A stretch of DNA of 64,000 nt from Raffaelea ambrosiae (lineage: Eukaryota; Ascomycota; Sordariomycetes; Ophiostomatales; Ophiostomataceae), in contig PCDI01000007.1 in assembly GCA_002778195.1 (NCBI GenBank), positions 529,735 to 593,734 on the forward strand. Direction: 5' to 3'. The notes under the pieces are model-generated. The model ran no database searches, had not been told where the DNA came from, and saw nothing but the letters and a program-made list of their open reading frames with translations. Position numbers and translations under genes: made by a program. Positions 1 to 11,312 of this stretch are shown piece by piece; the stretch's first letter is position 1; each line of letters starts with the position of its first letter.

Positions 1-626
1 TTCACCAGGCCTTTTTTTGGTGTCTTGCTCTGGCATGCCTTTGCCATGGAAACCGTTTGGACAGACACGTCACGTGGAGTACACCACCGCCACAACCACT
101 ACAGATCGCGCCAACGAAGACGCGTCTTCTGTACCGGTACGTACTATACATAGTACGAGTAGGATGCAGCGCAAAAGCGAACTATTCCCAAGCAAGCCAA
201 AAGTAAAGAAATAACGCGCGTGCATGTGTGTGTGTGTGTGTGTGCTTGCATGCAATCCAGCCAGATACAGCACCTCTTGTTTTGTCACTGATAAGGCTTC
301 TATGGTAACCGGACAAAACGAGAAGCAGGTAAAGGACAAACAAGAAAAAAAGAGAACTAATACATAGTAAGAAACTCCAGCAAAGATAAAAGGGGCCTTC
401 TCGTAGACCTAGACCCTCGACCCTTGACCATTGGGCTGGCCACAGGACCTATCAACAGCCGCCACACCAGTTTTAGGTGCAGCCAGAACAAGGCGGCGGC
501 CTGCTTCTACACCCATACGAGTACACCCCATACACATACCAAGGTACATAAAGAGGTAGCATCTCCTCAGCAACCCCTCCTCCTCTCATGGCCGCCCGGT
601 ATCCTCCTACGAGTATGTACGCGCAG
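1..626. other. 3' flank of SEC8, no gene recognised
   Basis: No reading frame here resembles a known protein. The stretch holds a TG dinucleotide run at about 225-244. It also holds two copies of the 9-mer TACATAGTA (147 and 361) and three of TACGAGTA (154, 516, 608), motifs otherwise concentrated in the gene-poor right part of the window. It probably includes the SEC8 3' untranslated region, since SEC8 reads leftward and stops at 627. Confidence 0.6.
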
Positions 627-3600
627 TTACATCTGCCACAGGTGCTCGCCCAGCTCCATCAGCTTCTCGCCCATCTGCCGCCGCGCCGCGTTCTCAATGC
701 CGCGCTCCGGGTTGGCCAGCTGCTCCGAGTAGTACAGCTCAATCAGCTCCTTCAGCTCGTCGTACGAGAACATGTCCGCCTCGTCCTCGACACCGCCCAG
801 GTCGCTGCTGCTGCGCCCGCTGGTGGTGGCGGTGGTGACGTCCTTGCTCTCGTTGTTGTTCTCGTCGTTTTCGTTGTTTTCGCTGTGTTCGCCGTTTAAG
901 TTGCCCGCTGCTGGACCGGATTCCCCGTCTGCCTGCGGCTTTCCTGCTCCTGCACCACCGCCTCCTCCCCTCCTCTCTTTGCACTCCATCGCCTTGGCCA
1001 CAATCGCGTCCGGCCCTTGGTCGAAGAGTGCGTAGTAGTTGGCCGCCCGCGCCAGGTCCACCCCCTCCTCCACGTTCTTCAGGTTCTGCTGCAGCACCAG
1101 GATGTTGAGCTGCATCCGCCCGCAGCCCTTGCTGTTCATCGGCGTCACCATGCGTGCGTTGCCCACCAGGTACGCGTTGATCAGCCGGCCCAGGCCGCTG
1201 CGCACAAAGTCCACCTCGCGCGGCCGCAGGTACCGCACCGTCGTCTCGTCGTACGCAATCAGCTCGCTGTTGAGCGCCAGGATCTGCGGGTCCGGCTCGT
1301 TGACGTCCTGGTCCAGCAAGTACGGCGCCGTCTCCGGCGACAGCGCCACGCCCAGCGAGTAGGCAATGCGGCTGCGCACCTCCAGGTGAAGCGTCAGCAG
1401 TGATGTCGCCGCCAGCTCTTCGTAGGATGACACAATACTGTCGAAAGATCTGTTTTTTTTTTAACTTTTGTTAGCATGAAGGGCAAAGGCCGAAAAAACC
1501 CAACTCCAAAACAGGGGTCTACTACGTACTGGACTGTCTCTTGCGTCATGGGCAGATACACCGGCCCGTCGTCTGCTGCCGCCACCTTGTTCGGGTCGTT
1601 CAGCAGCGTCCACCGCCGCTTGTCCGGCTTCGACAGGGACGACCCCGACGTGCCCGACCGCGAAGACGTCTCCGCGCCCTGCTGCGTAATGTGCCGCAGG
1701 CCCTGCATCTTGACCGCCAGCCATTTCATGCTCGTATACAGCAGGCACAGCGACGTCACCGTGTCTCGGTCCGAAATGATATCGCTCATGTCGAGGCGCC
1801 GGCCGCCCTCGCTCGCGCGCGCAATCAGCAGGTTGACCTCTTTCTTGAGCAGCTTCTGTTTCTGGGTGAAGGCGACGTCGTCGTCGACAGACGCCGCCTG
1901 GATATACGCCGCCGTGCCCGAGGCCAGCTTCTTTTGCTGGTCCTGCTGCTGCGCTGCCTGCTCGTCCATCGCCCACAGCTGCTTGGCCGTGGCCGCCACG
2001 TCGCCGTCGTCGAGCGCCAGCACGGCCGACCACCGCAGATTCCGCAAGTTGTTGTCGTCGCTGCTGCTTCTTCTGTTGTTGTTGTTAAGTCCTTGGGCCA
2101 CTTTGGGCGACGTTGCACTCGTCATGGCCGTCTCCTGCGTCTTGGTCACCAGCGACTTGTACCAGCTGAAGCACCGGTCGTAGTACCGCATCATCTGCGT
2201 AATGACCAGCCCGCTCAGCGCCTGGTCGTGCGGGATCGTGCCCAGCATGCGGCAGAACGCCGTGACCACTGCGAAGAACGCCGTCGTGCCCTTGAACACG
2301 GGCCGCCGCGCCACCTGGCTCCAGCGCGGGTCCGTCTGGAACGCGTCCGCCTCGCCAAACACGGCGTCGCACAGCTTCCCGAGCGTCTCTTCCAGCTGGG
2401 GCTGGAACACGTTGACTAAGAAGTTGTCCAGGAACGACGTCAGCGTGCTCGTCGCCAGGTCCGACCCGGGGGGCACAATGCCCTTGAGGCGCTGCAGGAA
2501 CACCAGCGTCGGCGGCAGCATCAGGCTCATGTTGAACACGCTCGGCTCCACCAGCGGCCTGTGGATGTCGCCGGGCTGCTGTCCCGCTTCGTAGCCGCTG
2601 CCGCCCCCACCACTGCCGCCGCCTCCGTAAAGCAGGCTCTTGCGGTCGCTGCCACCGTGGAACCGGCCAAGGCTGCTGCTGCTGCTGGACGACCCAACCA
2701 TCGAGATCTTCTTGTCGGCTGCCGATGCGTTCTTGCGTCCGCCGCTGCCCGAGCCCCCTCCTCCGTTGTTGCTCGTCAGACCGGGCACCGCCGACCGGAT
2801 GATGCCGTCGAGCGCCTCGTACTCGGTGGTCATGACCAATGACTTGGCGTCGGCCTCGGCAAACTTGAAGATGGGCTCGCGGCCGATCATGCCCTTGTAG
2901 GCGTTGGCGCCGCCGTTGTAATAGAAACCGCCGCTGGCGCTGCCGCCGACGCCACCCATCGGCCGGTACAGGTCGGCGTCCGTGGTGATGTAGTTGTGCA
3001 GCAGCGAGCGGATCTCGTTCTGGTACAGGTTCCAGAGCTCCTTGAAGCTGCCCAGCAGGATGCTGTTGTTGCCGGCACCCTCGCGTCGGATCAGCGCCTT
3101 GACGTACTCGTGGAACACACGGTGGCCCTCGGCAATCGCCTCGAACTTGCCGTACAGCGTCCACAGCAAATCGTAGATGACGTCGGCCCGGAGCTGCGTC
3201 TCGCGGCGGCCGTACAGGTGCAGGCCGTTCCCGTAGGAGGCATTGGCCCCTCCTCCAGAGCCGCCGCCACTGCCGCCGGAGCCGCCAGACGAAGACACCA
3301 CAGCCATGGACGCTGACGCTGCCGTGCCCGCCGAAGCAGCCGACGAGGACCCGCCGCGCAGCGAGCTCGGGTGCTTCTGGTCGACCTCGTTGACCGTCTC
3401 GTTGACCACGCCAAACAGCTCGACCGGCAGGCGCTGCTTGAGCTGGTCGACGGCCGACTCGAGTCGGCCAAGCTTGTTGAGCGATTCGATGACGAGGGTG
3501 ATGTAGTAAAACGTGTCGCCCTCGGGGTTGCGGGCCGGGTCCTCCTGGACGGCGTCCTGGAAGTCCATGCTGTCGAGGAGGGCGTAGAAGGGCGGGGCGC

Positions 3601-4693
3601 TGTTGTCCGCCTCGTTGCTGTTGCTGCTGTTGCCGCTGTTGCCGCCGCCGCCGCTTCCGCTGTTGGCACCACCCATGCTGCCGCTGACCGCCTTGGACAG
3701 CGTCTGCCAGCGCTCCTGGCAGTAGGGCGATTTGAGGTACAGATGCTCGTGCAGCTCCTCGACCAGGATGTCCATCAGGGCGGTCTCCTGGTTGGCGAGG
3801 TAGCTGCGCAGGTCAGCGAGGGCGCCGATGCCGTCGAGCTCGGGCTTGCGCAGCTTGCGCAGGGCGTGCTGGAGGACGTCGACGGCGGTCATGAACTGCT
3901 TCTCGGAGATGCGGGCCTCGAGCCGCTCGGGCACCTGGCGCAGCTCGTCGAGGTCGCCGAGCGTCTGCAGCAGGTCGTCGTACATCTGCGACGACGCATA
4001 CAGTTTCTTGAGCTCCGGGTCGGTCCGGCAGAGGCTGGTCTTGGACACGGCCAACGTGTCCTTGAGCCCGCGCACCCGCTTCTGCGACGCCTGGATGCTG
4101 CTCTGGATCTTGTGGAAGGTGCCGATGGAGCTGTTGAAGCCCTGGTGGTAGTCGTGCACGATGCTCTTCAGCGAGCTCTGCAGGTACTGGTGCGTCTGCT
4201 GGAAGGCCCGGTACTCGTGTGCCCGCCCGACCGAGCTGGCATCCAGCAGCTGCAGCGCCATCTGCACGGGGATGCAGTTCGTCTCGCACATCGCCGGCCA
4301 CTCCGCCCGGATCCGGTCCAGCGCGTCCTGTCCGATCTGCCGCTGCTGCTGCGACTGCGACTGCATCTGCATGGGGTCCGGCCGCCGTCGCGACGGTGGC
4401 GGCTGGTATTTCATCTGGTCCACGTCATAGCGGTCGTCTTCTTCTCCTGCTCCTGCTCCTGCTCCTCCTCCATAGCCTATCTGCTGTTGTTGAGCCGGGG
4501 GCCGTCGCGCGCTGCGCGCCGGTGGCGGCCGGCTGCGGTTCCGCCCACTGCCTCCGTTGCCATAGCTGTCGCCGTAGGGATCGTAGTCATCGCCGCCGCC
4601 GCCGCCCTGCTGTCGAGGAGGAGCCTGCTGAGGCGGCCCAAAGTTACCATAGCCGTTGCCGTTGCGGTAGCTTGCACCATACCGGTTGGACAT
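627..4693 (-). CDS. SEC8: Exocyst complex subunit Sec8 (EXOC4)
   Basis: Two exons, 4693-1530 and 1449-627, flank an 80-bp intron with donor GTACGT and acceptor ACAG. Joining them gives ETVQ|SFDSIVSSYEEL in frame, 1328 residues in all. Sec8 is a rod-like helical subunit of the octameric exocyst, which tethers secretory vesicles to the plasma membrane at growing hyphal tips. The N-terminal 120 residues are Gly/Pro/Gln-rich. The Sec8 family domain then starts near residue 122 (DALDRIRAEWPAM) and is predicted helical. The protein is longer than yeast Sec8 (about 1065 aa), mostly through Gly/Ser/Asn-rich insertions (near residues 345-365, 460-490 and 660-720) and an acidic Asn-rich tail. It is the downstream member of a same-strand pair with LTV1. 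The identity is secure; exact borders of low-complexity stretches do not affect the call. Confidence 0.95.
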
Positions 4694-5267
4694 GGCGGCG
4701 GTGCATCGAGGTTCGCGGGGCGTGTGGCAGAAGGGGCGGAGAGCTCGATCGAAACAATATTCGCAGTGGCTGCCCGTTTATGACCGCTTCGTTCCGCCTG
4801 CCGTGGGAGCGGTTCTGTGTTGAGCAAGGAGGATGGGCGATGATGCGACACAAAGTGTCCCGAGTTGTGAAGCACGAGCAGGCAAGCTCGTTGGGTGGAC
4901 CCCTGTCTTGGTGCACGGCTTGTGATTCGCCACTTGCTATAAAGTGGGCCTACCTGCTTCCCAAAAGGAAGCTGCCCCCAAATTGCTTCATCACAAAAAC
5001 GTGCTGCTCCTCCCCTCCTCGCCATACGAGCAGACGCAACGATCCTTGGTTTATTGCTAGCCTTCCACAACAACGCACCTAACCTATTTCCCCCCTTCAC
5101 TTTCCATCCTTGCCATCCGTGGCTCACACGCACGAAGTCTCTCTAGCTTTTTACAAACATATACCCAAACACCAGGCCAAGTCCTGAGCCATGCATCCAA
5201 AACGCCCAATTTAACACATTTCGTTATTCTTCGCTGTTGCCTTTCCTTTTTCTCCCCTTTCTTTCGG
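4694..5267. other. Intergenic between LTV1 and SEC8
   Basis: This 574-bp spacer lies between two leftward genes, so it holds the LTV1 3' end and the SEC8 promoter and leader. Open frames across it are overlaps from GC-rich sequence and match no family I know. No RNA gene seen. Confidence 0.6.
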
Positions 5268-6651
5268 CTACTTCTTCTTGGCTGGCAACTTTGATGGCAG
5301 CCGTGCTGGGCCCAGTCCTCGCCGGATCTCGTCGAGCTGCTGCAGGCCGGACAGCCCCTTGCCCTGCTTGACTCTCCCGCGCTTGCCCACCGTGTGCGAG
5401 TTCTCCAGGAACTCGTCGATGATGCTGTTGAAATCCTGCCGCAGGGGACCCTCGACCGTGGACCTGGTCGAGTAGGTCGAGTAGCCTGACGCCGACTGCA
5501 TGTCGTCCGCGTCCAGATCGTACTGCTTGGAGATCTGGTCGAAGCGCGCGTCCAACAGCCGCTCCTGGTCCGTACGCACGAGAGACGACGATGTCATCGA
5601 AAACCCAGAGGCCTCGGTGAGCGCGCCCTTGCGCTTCTTTCTCCGGAAGCCGTCCGCGGCCGAGCCCTTGGCGAGGGACTCGAGTTCCGACATGGACGGT
5701 GCTGCCGTGGGCTTGGGCTTGCTCTGGTCGTTCTTGAACTTCTTGTACTGCTCCATCCAGTCATCGTTGGCTGCCTCTCCGACAGTGACTAGCTCAGGCA
5801 CCTGGTCTTCGGCCTCGTCAGCTTCGGCCGAAGCGTCTGCATCGCTCCGGCTCTCGCGTGCTGGCTTCTCTGTGACGTCCGATTCCCAGCCATCGTCGCC
5901 GTCGTCGTCGTACTGGTCGTAAGCGTCTTCGAACTCGTACCTGTCGACTTCCCGACCGTCCTTGGCGAGCTCCTGGAACAGATCATCGTCGCCATCCTCG
6001 TCGACATATGCGTCGTCCTCGAGCGCCTCGAGCGCCTCGCGCAGCCGCGGGTCCATGTCGGGCTGGAAGCCGGCGATCGCATCGGGCACGTCCTGCATGT
6101 TCTGGTACGTCGTTCTCTGCAGATCCTTCGAAGGCAGGATGTCGCTGTCCAGCAGCTGCTCCGACTTGTCCCGGATGTCCATCTCCTTGATCGCGTCGGC
6201 CAGCGACTGTGTGTGCTTGCCCTTGTTCTTCTGGGCATTGAAGTCGGCCGCCTCGACAAAGACAGCCTCGCCGCCGCCGGTACCGATTTCGCGCATGTGC
6301 TGCATGTAGTCGTATTTGGTGTCATCGAAGTAGATGCCATAGTTCGCTGCCTCGCCCTCATTGTCGCGAATGCTCTCTGCTTCGGAGCCGAGCTGCGAAG
6401 CCAGGTCGTCCAGGCCTTTGGATCTGGACTTTGACGCATTTGGTAGTTCGGTGGGATTGAGCACCATGGCCGGCGCCGTCTCGTCGTGGATTCGCGGATC
6501 ATTCTGGGGGCGGTGGACGAGCGTGAAGTGCTGCGCCGACTTCTTGTCACTGCGAACATAAATGTCAGTTTTCCCAAGCCCACGAGACGATCGCCTAACT
6601 AGAGTGTTTGGACAGCTGTGCTTTTACTTACATCCACTTGCGTCGAACCAT
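5268..6651 (-). CDS. LTV1: Low-temperature viability protein Ltv1, 40S ribosome biogenesis factor
   Basis: The first exon is only 20 nt (6651-6632: MVRRKW plus two bases). It is followed by an 82-bp intron (donor GTAAGT, acceptor GCAG) and one long exon 6549-5268; the product is 433 residues. Splicing restores the family N-terminus MVRRKWIDKKSAQHFTLVHR, followed by a NDPRIHDE segment typical of Ltv1. Ltv1 binds pre-40S subunits near uS3/uS10, is phosphorylated and released during cytoplasmic maturation, and helps small-subunit export. Visible features are acidic stretches in the middle (residues about 180-240) and a basic Lys-rich C-terminus. An ATG-only gene caller would start at 6467 and lose 34 residues. 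It is divergent from LSG1, another ribosome assembly factor, across 372 bp. Confidence 0.94.
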
Positions 6652-7023
6652 GATTGCAATATGTAAAGGTAAAGGTGACGGCAAAGAAATACGCTTTTTC
6701 CTGCACTGCGGCAAATTCCAGGTGTCTGCTTTCACGCACAGTCAAAGTCTTTGTCTGATTAGCAACTCAACTCGAAGATACAACCAGGCACAAAAAAAAA
6801 AAAAAAAAGCCCCGATCTCGAAAGTCAGCCCCACACCTCTTATCTTATCGCGACTGCAAAGTAAAAAAAAAATAATATTTGCCCCTCCGCAATTATTCAG
6901 CATGAATATTGTACCATTAACATCTTGGAGATTTCATCAACCGGCTGCGAAACTCCCCCCAAACACAAATAGCCCTCAAACCCGAAGAAAGAACCCCCCA
7001 AACGCATCATACAACACATAACT
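6652..7023. promoter_or_regulatory. Divergent promoter region LTV1/LSG1
   Basis: A 372-bp spacer separates the start codons of two ribosome-assembly genes. It contains a poly-A run at about 6788-6806, a second A-rich tract near 6862, and a CTTATCTTATCGCG segment (GATA-like sites on the complementary strand) around 6839. I saw no clean RRPE or PAC motif. Role as a shared promoter is inferred from geometry. Confidence 0.6.
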
Positions 7024-9100
7024 ATGGGGAGACCGAAGTCGAAGCATTCCGAGGGCCTCGGCAATGCCCTGATGAAGGACCTGCTGGGCAAGGGCAAGGG
7101 AGACGACCGACGCCGAACCAGTGCCATCACTCGCACGCACCATGCGACGGGCGAGCAGGTGAGTTGCAGTATTATATGGAGGCATATGCCGCAAAGCCCT
7201 AACACGACTGCAGTACGTTACAACGGAGCGCGGAGAGGCCGCTTGGGTCAAGATGGCCTCCATCACAGAACAGAGCGACCTGAACGAGTTTATGGCAACC
7301 GCCAAACTGGCTGCCACCGACTTCACTGCCGAGAGGATGAACAACGTCACGGTCGTCCACGCTGACCAGAAAAACCCTTACCTTCTCACGGCAAACGAAG
7401 AACGGGCTGCGCTGCGGAAGCACAAAGAGAACAAGCAACGGCTCACCGTGCCGCGGCGGCCGAAGTGGGACACTTCGATGTCAAAGAACGAGCTGGAGGC
7501 GCGAGAGAACGAGAGCTTCCTGGATTGGCGGCGAGGAATCGCGGAGCTGGAGGAGACGAAAGACCTGCTCATGACCCCATTTGAGCGCAACATCGAGGTG
7601 TGGAAGCAGCTGTGGCGTGTGATCGAGCGCGCCGACCTCGTTGTGCAGATTGTCGATGCTCGCAACCCTCTCTTGTATCGCTGCGTCGACCTGGAGAAAT
7701 ATGTCAAGGAAGTCAACCCCAGCAAAAAGAACTTGCTGCTGCTCAACAAAGCCGACATGCTCACAGAATACCAGCGCCGGGTGTGGGCGCAGTACCTGAA
7801 GAAGGCCAAGGTGCCGTACCAGTTCTTCTCTGCACATCTGGCCAAAGAGCGGAACGAGCTGCGGGACCAGGACGAGGAGAATGCGCGCAAGGCTGAGGAA
7901 CTCCGGGTCGATCAGGCTGAGCAGGCTGGAGAGGCGGGCCCCTCGTCAGCGCAGCCAAAGAGCGCGAAGCCAGCCGGCGTCGAAGAGTCTTCTGAGGACG
8001 AAGACGACGAGGACGCCGCAGGCGGTGCTAAAATCAAAGAGGAAGACGACGACAGCGAGAACAGCGACGAAAAGGAAGAGCCCGTTCTGGAGGACGATTT
8101 AGACACGCGCATCCTTACAACGGACGAGCTGGAGTACCTGTTCCGGAAGCACGCCCCGGACAGCAAGAAGAGTATGGAGGTTGGCCTGGTTGGCTACCCC
8201 AACGTGGGCAAGTCGTCGACCATCAACGCTCTTATCGGAGCCAAGAAGGTGTCCGTGTCGTCGACGCCGGGCAAAACGAAGCACTTTCAGACTACCATTC
8301 TGAGCAAAGACGTGACGCTGTGCGATTGTCCTGGCTTGGTGTTTCCGAATTTTGCCAACACCAAAGGCGATCTCGTGTGCAACGGCATTCTGCCCATCGA
8401 CCAGATGCGCGAATACACGGCACCAGCCACGCTGGTGGCTCAGCGGATCCCGCTGCCGTACCTGGAGGCCATCTACGGCATCCACATCCGGCTGCGGCCG
8501 ATCGAGGAGGGCGGCACCGGTGTGCCGACTGGCGAGGATCTGTTGCGGGCGTATGCGCGGGCGCGCGGCTTCATGCGGACTGGTCTGGGCCAGCCCGACG
8601 AGTCGCGGGCAGTGCGGTACGTCCTCAAGGACTACGTCAACGGCAAGCTGCTGTACGTCGAGCCTCCGCCGGGCATGGGCATCAGCCCCTCTGAGTTCAA
8701 TGCCGAACACTACGACCTGAGCAACCTGGCCAACCTGCCAGAGAAGCGGAGGACGGCCGCCATGACCGCGGCCATGGAGGGCGCGTCGAAAAACAGTGCG
8801 GACGGCAGTCGGGTTGCCGGCGCTGCCAACGCTACCAGGGCCGAAAGGATCTCGCAGTATACGGCAAGCCAGTCGGAGGTCGACAAGGAATTCTTCCGGT
8901 CGGTGCGCGGGCACATGAGCATGCCCTTCAACCACCAGTACACGGAGCAGGGCCAGCAGATGAGTCTGCGAAAGGCGCGGCAGCTCGCCTTGGAGAGTGG
9001 CATGGACCCGCGGGATTTGGACATGGGCGGCAAGAAGCACAAGAAGGGCAAGAAGAGCAAAGTGAGGAAGACCAGGGCAAAGGAGACGGATGAGTACTAG
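7024..9100 (+). CDS. LSG1: Large-subunit GTPase Lsg1 (cytoplasmic 60S maturation)
   Basis: Exon 1 is 7024-7158 and exon 2 is 7214-9100, with a 55-bp intron (donor GTGAGT, acceptor TGCAG) in phase 0; product 673 residues. It belongs to the circularly permuted YlqF/YawG GTPases: the G4 motif NKAD (about residue 222) comes before G1 GYPNVGKSS (about 370) and G3 DCPG (about 415). An acidic, Glu/Asp/Ser-rich linker (about 297-337) separates G4 from G1. The N-terminus MGRPKSKHSEGLGNAL and the Lys-rich C-terminus fit Lsg1. Lsg1 acts in the cytoplasm with Nmd3 and uL16 (Rpl10) to release the export adaptor from pre-60S. Yeast Lsg1 is 640 aa, so the length is normal. Confidence 0.96.
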
Positions 9101-9764
9101 TAGATTTCCAAGCAGGTAACTCAATGGCTGGCTCGAACATGAGAAAAAATATACGTGCAGGCGGCGTTTTGCTAGCATTGCACCAAGATCATGCGTGAAA
9201 TGTGCATGCCCGTAATCTAATACAGTTTTATTCACGACCAACAAAAAAAATAACCGTAAAGTCAAAATTTGTAAAATCCCTGGTGCGCAAGTCATCTGCC
9301 GTTGCCAGTTTGTACCTGTGAGGTATTAAGGTAGTTCGTTGCAGACAATGGTAGCTTCTGTACTATTATTGTAGCGGAAGGAAACAGGAGCTTGAATGGG
9401 ACCTTGCCGCGCTAAGCCCAAACCAGACAAGCAAGGCCTTTGCAGATATTGTTTTGTTTGGCGCAAGGGTGTGGCGGTCGGGTGCGGCAGAACGAGCGCA
9501 ACCACAAAGGCGAGGGAACCGTGATGTGCAACTTCACCTCAACAAAAAGCAGCTCCCAAACGGCCTCGTCGCGCCTTCAATCACCGCCCCGCCCGCACAA
9601 TAGCCAGCGCAGCACCCGAATGCACATTGCCCGCACTGCATGGCCATACAAAACTATCCAATCGACTATTGAGGGCCGTCCTCCATTGCGCATCGCCTGC
9701 TATCGCAGCTGCGGCGACCCGCCCGCAGGTCAGCCCCCGATGGTCGTGAAGCGCGTCAACCACA
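9101..9764. other. Intergenic downstream of LSG1
   Basis: This 664-bp spacer probably holds the LSG1 3' untranslated region and the SAC3 promoter. It is locally AT-rich near 9180-9280 with an A8 run at 9243. No coding exon or RNA gene recognised. Confidence 0.55.
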
Positions 9765-9870
9765 ATGGCGTTCTCCGGTAGCGCGCAACCAGGAGGCGGC
9801 CTCGCAGGAGGAGGAGGTGGAGGCATTGGAGGAGGGCCAGCTCCTTCCATATTTGGACAGTTGTCATCGA
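9765..9870 (+). other. SAC3: Candidate alternative first coding exon of SAC3
   Basis: An ATG in good context (ACAATGG) opens a 35-codon Gly-rich frame ending in SIFGQLSS, an FG-type motif. It runs directly into a perfect donor, GTAAGT, at 9871. The exon ends in phase 1, the phase needed by an acceptor CAG at 11191-11193. That acceptor lies 12 nt past a perfect TACTAAC branch site (11173-11179) inside the SAC3 frame. Joining the two would give FGQLSS-N-TAMGDAAPNPF. The implied intron of 1323 bp is long for a fungus, so this is inference. Confidence 0.45.
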
Positions 9871-10355
9871 GTAAGTGCCAACTTTTTTTCATTCTGTTGT
9901 ACGATTGATTTTGTTTGCGTTTCGGGGTTTCCTTTTTTTTCTTTTTTCAACCTGCTCTGGTCCCGTCTCGTTTGCCGTCTGGAGATCACCTTCACCTCAC
10001 CTTGGACGACATCAACGGTTTTCTTTCGCCTCTGCTTCTCTTCCTCTTCGAGCTCCGTGCACGGCCGAGGACTGCTCTCCGCTCTCCGTTCTCCGTCTTC
10101 AAGCTCTGTGCGCGACCAAAGACTGCCTCCCGTCTCTTCGTCTTCGAGCCCGGTGTCCACGATCAGAGCTGCTCGCCTCTCTTCGAATTCGAGAGCAGCC
10201 CGCGGGCTCAGAGTCTTCTGCTCGGCTCGTCACGACGCCCTCAAGCTCTACGATTGCGACAGTCGACGTCTTTGGATCCTGAGTCGAGCTGGTTCTCCTC
10301 TCCTTCTCGTCGAATCTGAGCATCGCCAATCCCCCCCCTCCCTCCACAACCAACG

Positions 10356-11281
10356 ATGGCCACGCCACTCCCCGGCCGACAGAGCTCTCTGGAGAGTCTG
10401 CTCGCCCGCGAGGCAAGAGAGTCCGCTCCGTCGCCGTCCCCGCCGCCCTCGCCAACCTCTCGCTTCCTGGCATCCTCCACTCCGTCCTCTGCCTCGGCGG
10501 TCGTGCTGAGCTCCTCCGCGACCCCCTCCCCGTCGCCGCCAAGCTCGTCTCTCGCCTCGTCTCTCGCCTCGTCTCTCGCCTCGTCAACGGGCTCGTCGTC
10601 TGTCTTCACGCCCTCGTCAAGTCTCTCACGAGCGTCGCGTGCCTCGAGCGTGGCGAGCACGCCTCCGACACAGCCAAGGGCCCAGCTTCCAATCCGCCGG
10701 GCTGCCAACATCCTGCCTGCCGGTGGCCTCAAGATCACGGGGCCAGAGAAGCCAAGCAAGCCAGCAGGGCAGAGAGAACGGGCAGGAGAGGGCCGGCCCC
10801 AAGAGCCGCCGAGAAGAGCGGCCAGCATCATCCCTGCTGGCGCTCTGAAGATTGTCGGGCATGGCCCGCCCATGGCCCAGCCAGCCGCGGTGCCGCCTGT
10901 GCGAGTTGTGCCGCGTCCCCAGCCAACTCCGCCGACCAGCCGGCAGCAGAAGCAGCCGGCTGCCCTCTCGGAGCTCCTGGCCTCGATCGTCGTGCCAGCC
11001 CTCCCTCCCCAGTTCACGACCTGGCGAGACGGACAAGAGACAGCGAAGCAGCGCCAGCAGAGCGGCAGAGGCCCCCGGAGACCCCTGCCCGACCCCCTCT
11101 TCGACGTGCCGGACACGCCCACCAGAGAGCCGCGGGAGCCTGGATACGTCGCCTTCGTGACAAGCATGCAGCTACTAACCATGGACGAACCAGACACGGC
11201 TATGGGAGACGCTGCTCCCAATCCCTTCTCGGCAGCTACGACTGCCACTCCGGCGGCATCCAACCCGTTTACGGCCGCCTT

Positions 11282-11312
<31 letters not shown>

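Noticed and set aside
3371..4783. 470-codon plus-strand frame opposite SEC8
   Set aside because: Leu/Val-rich antisense of the helical Sec8 coding sequence, no independent evidence.
10241..11263. 340-codon frame on the minus strand opposite SAC3
   Set aside because: Shadow of GC-rich coding sequence; composition is Gly/Arg-rich and no domain is visible.
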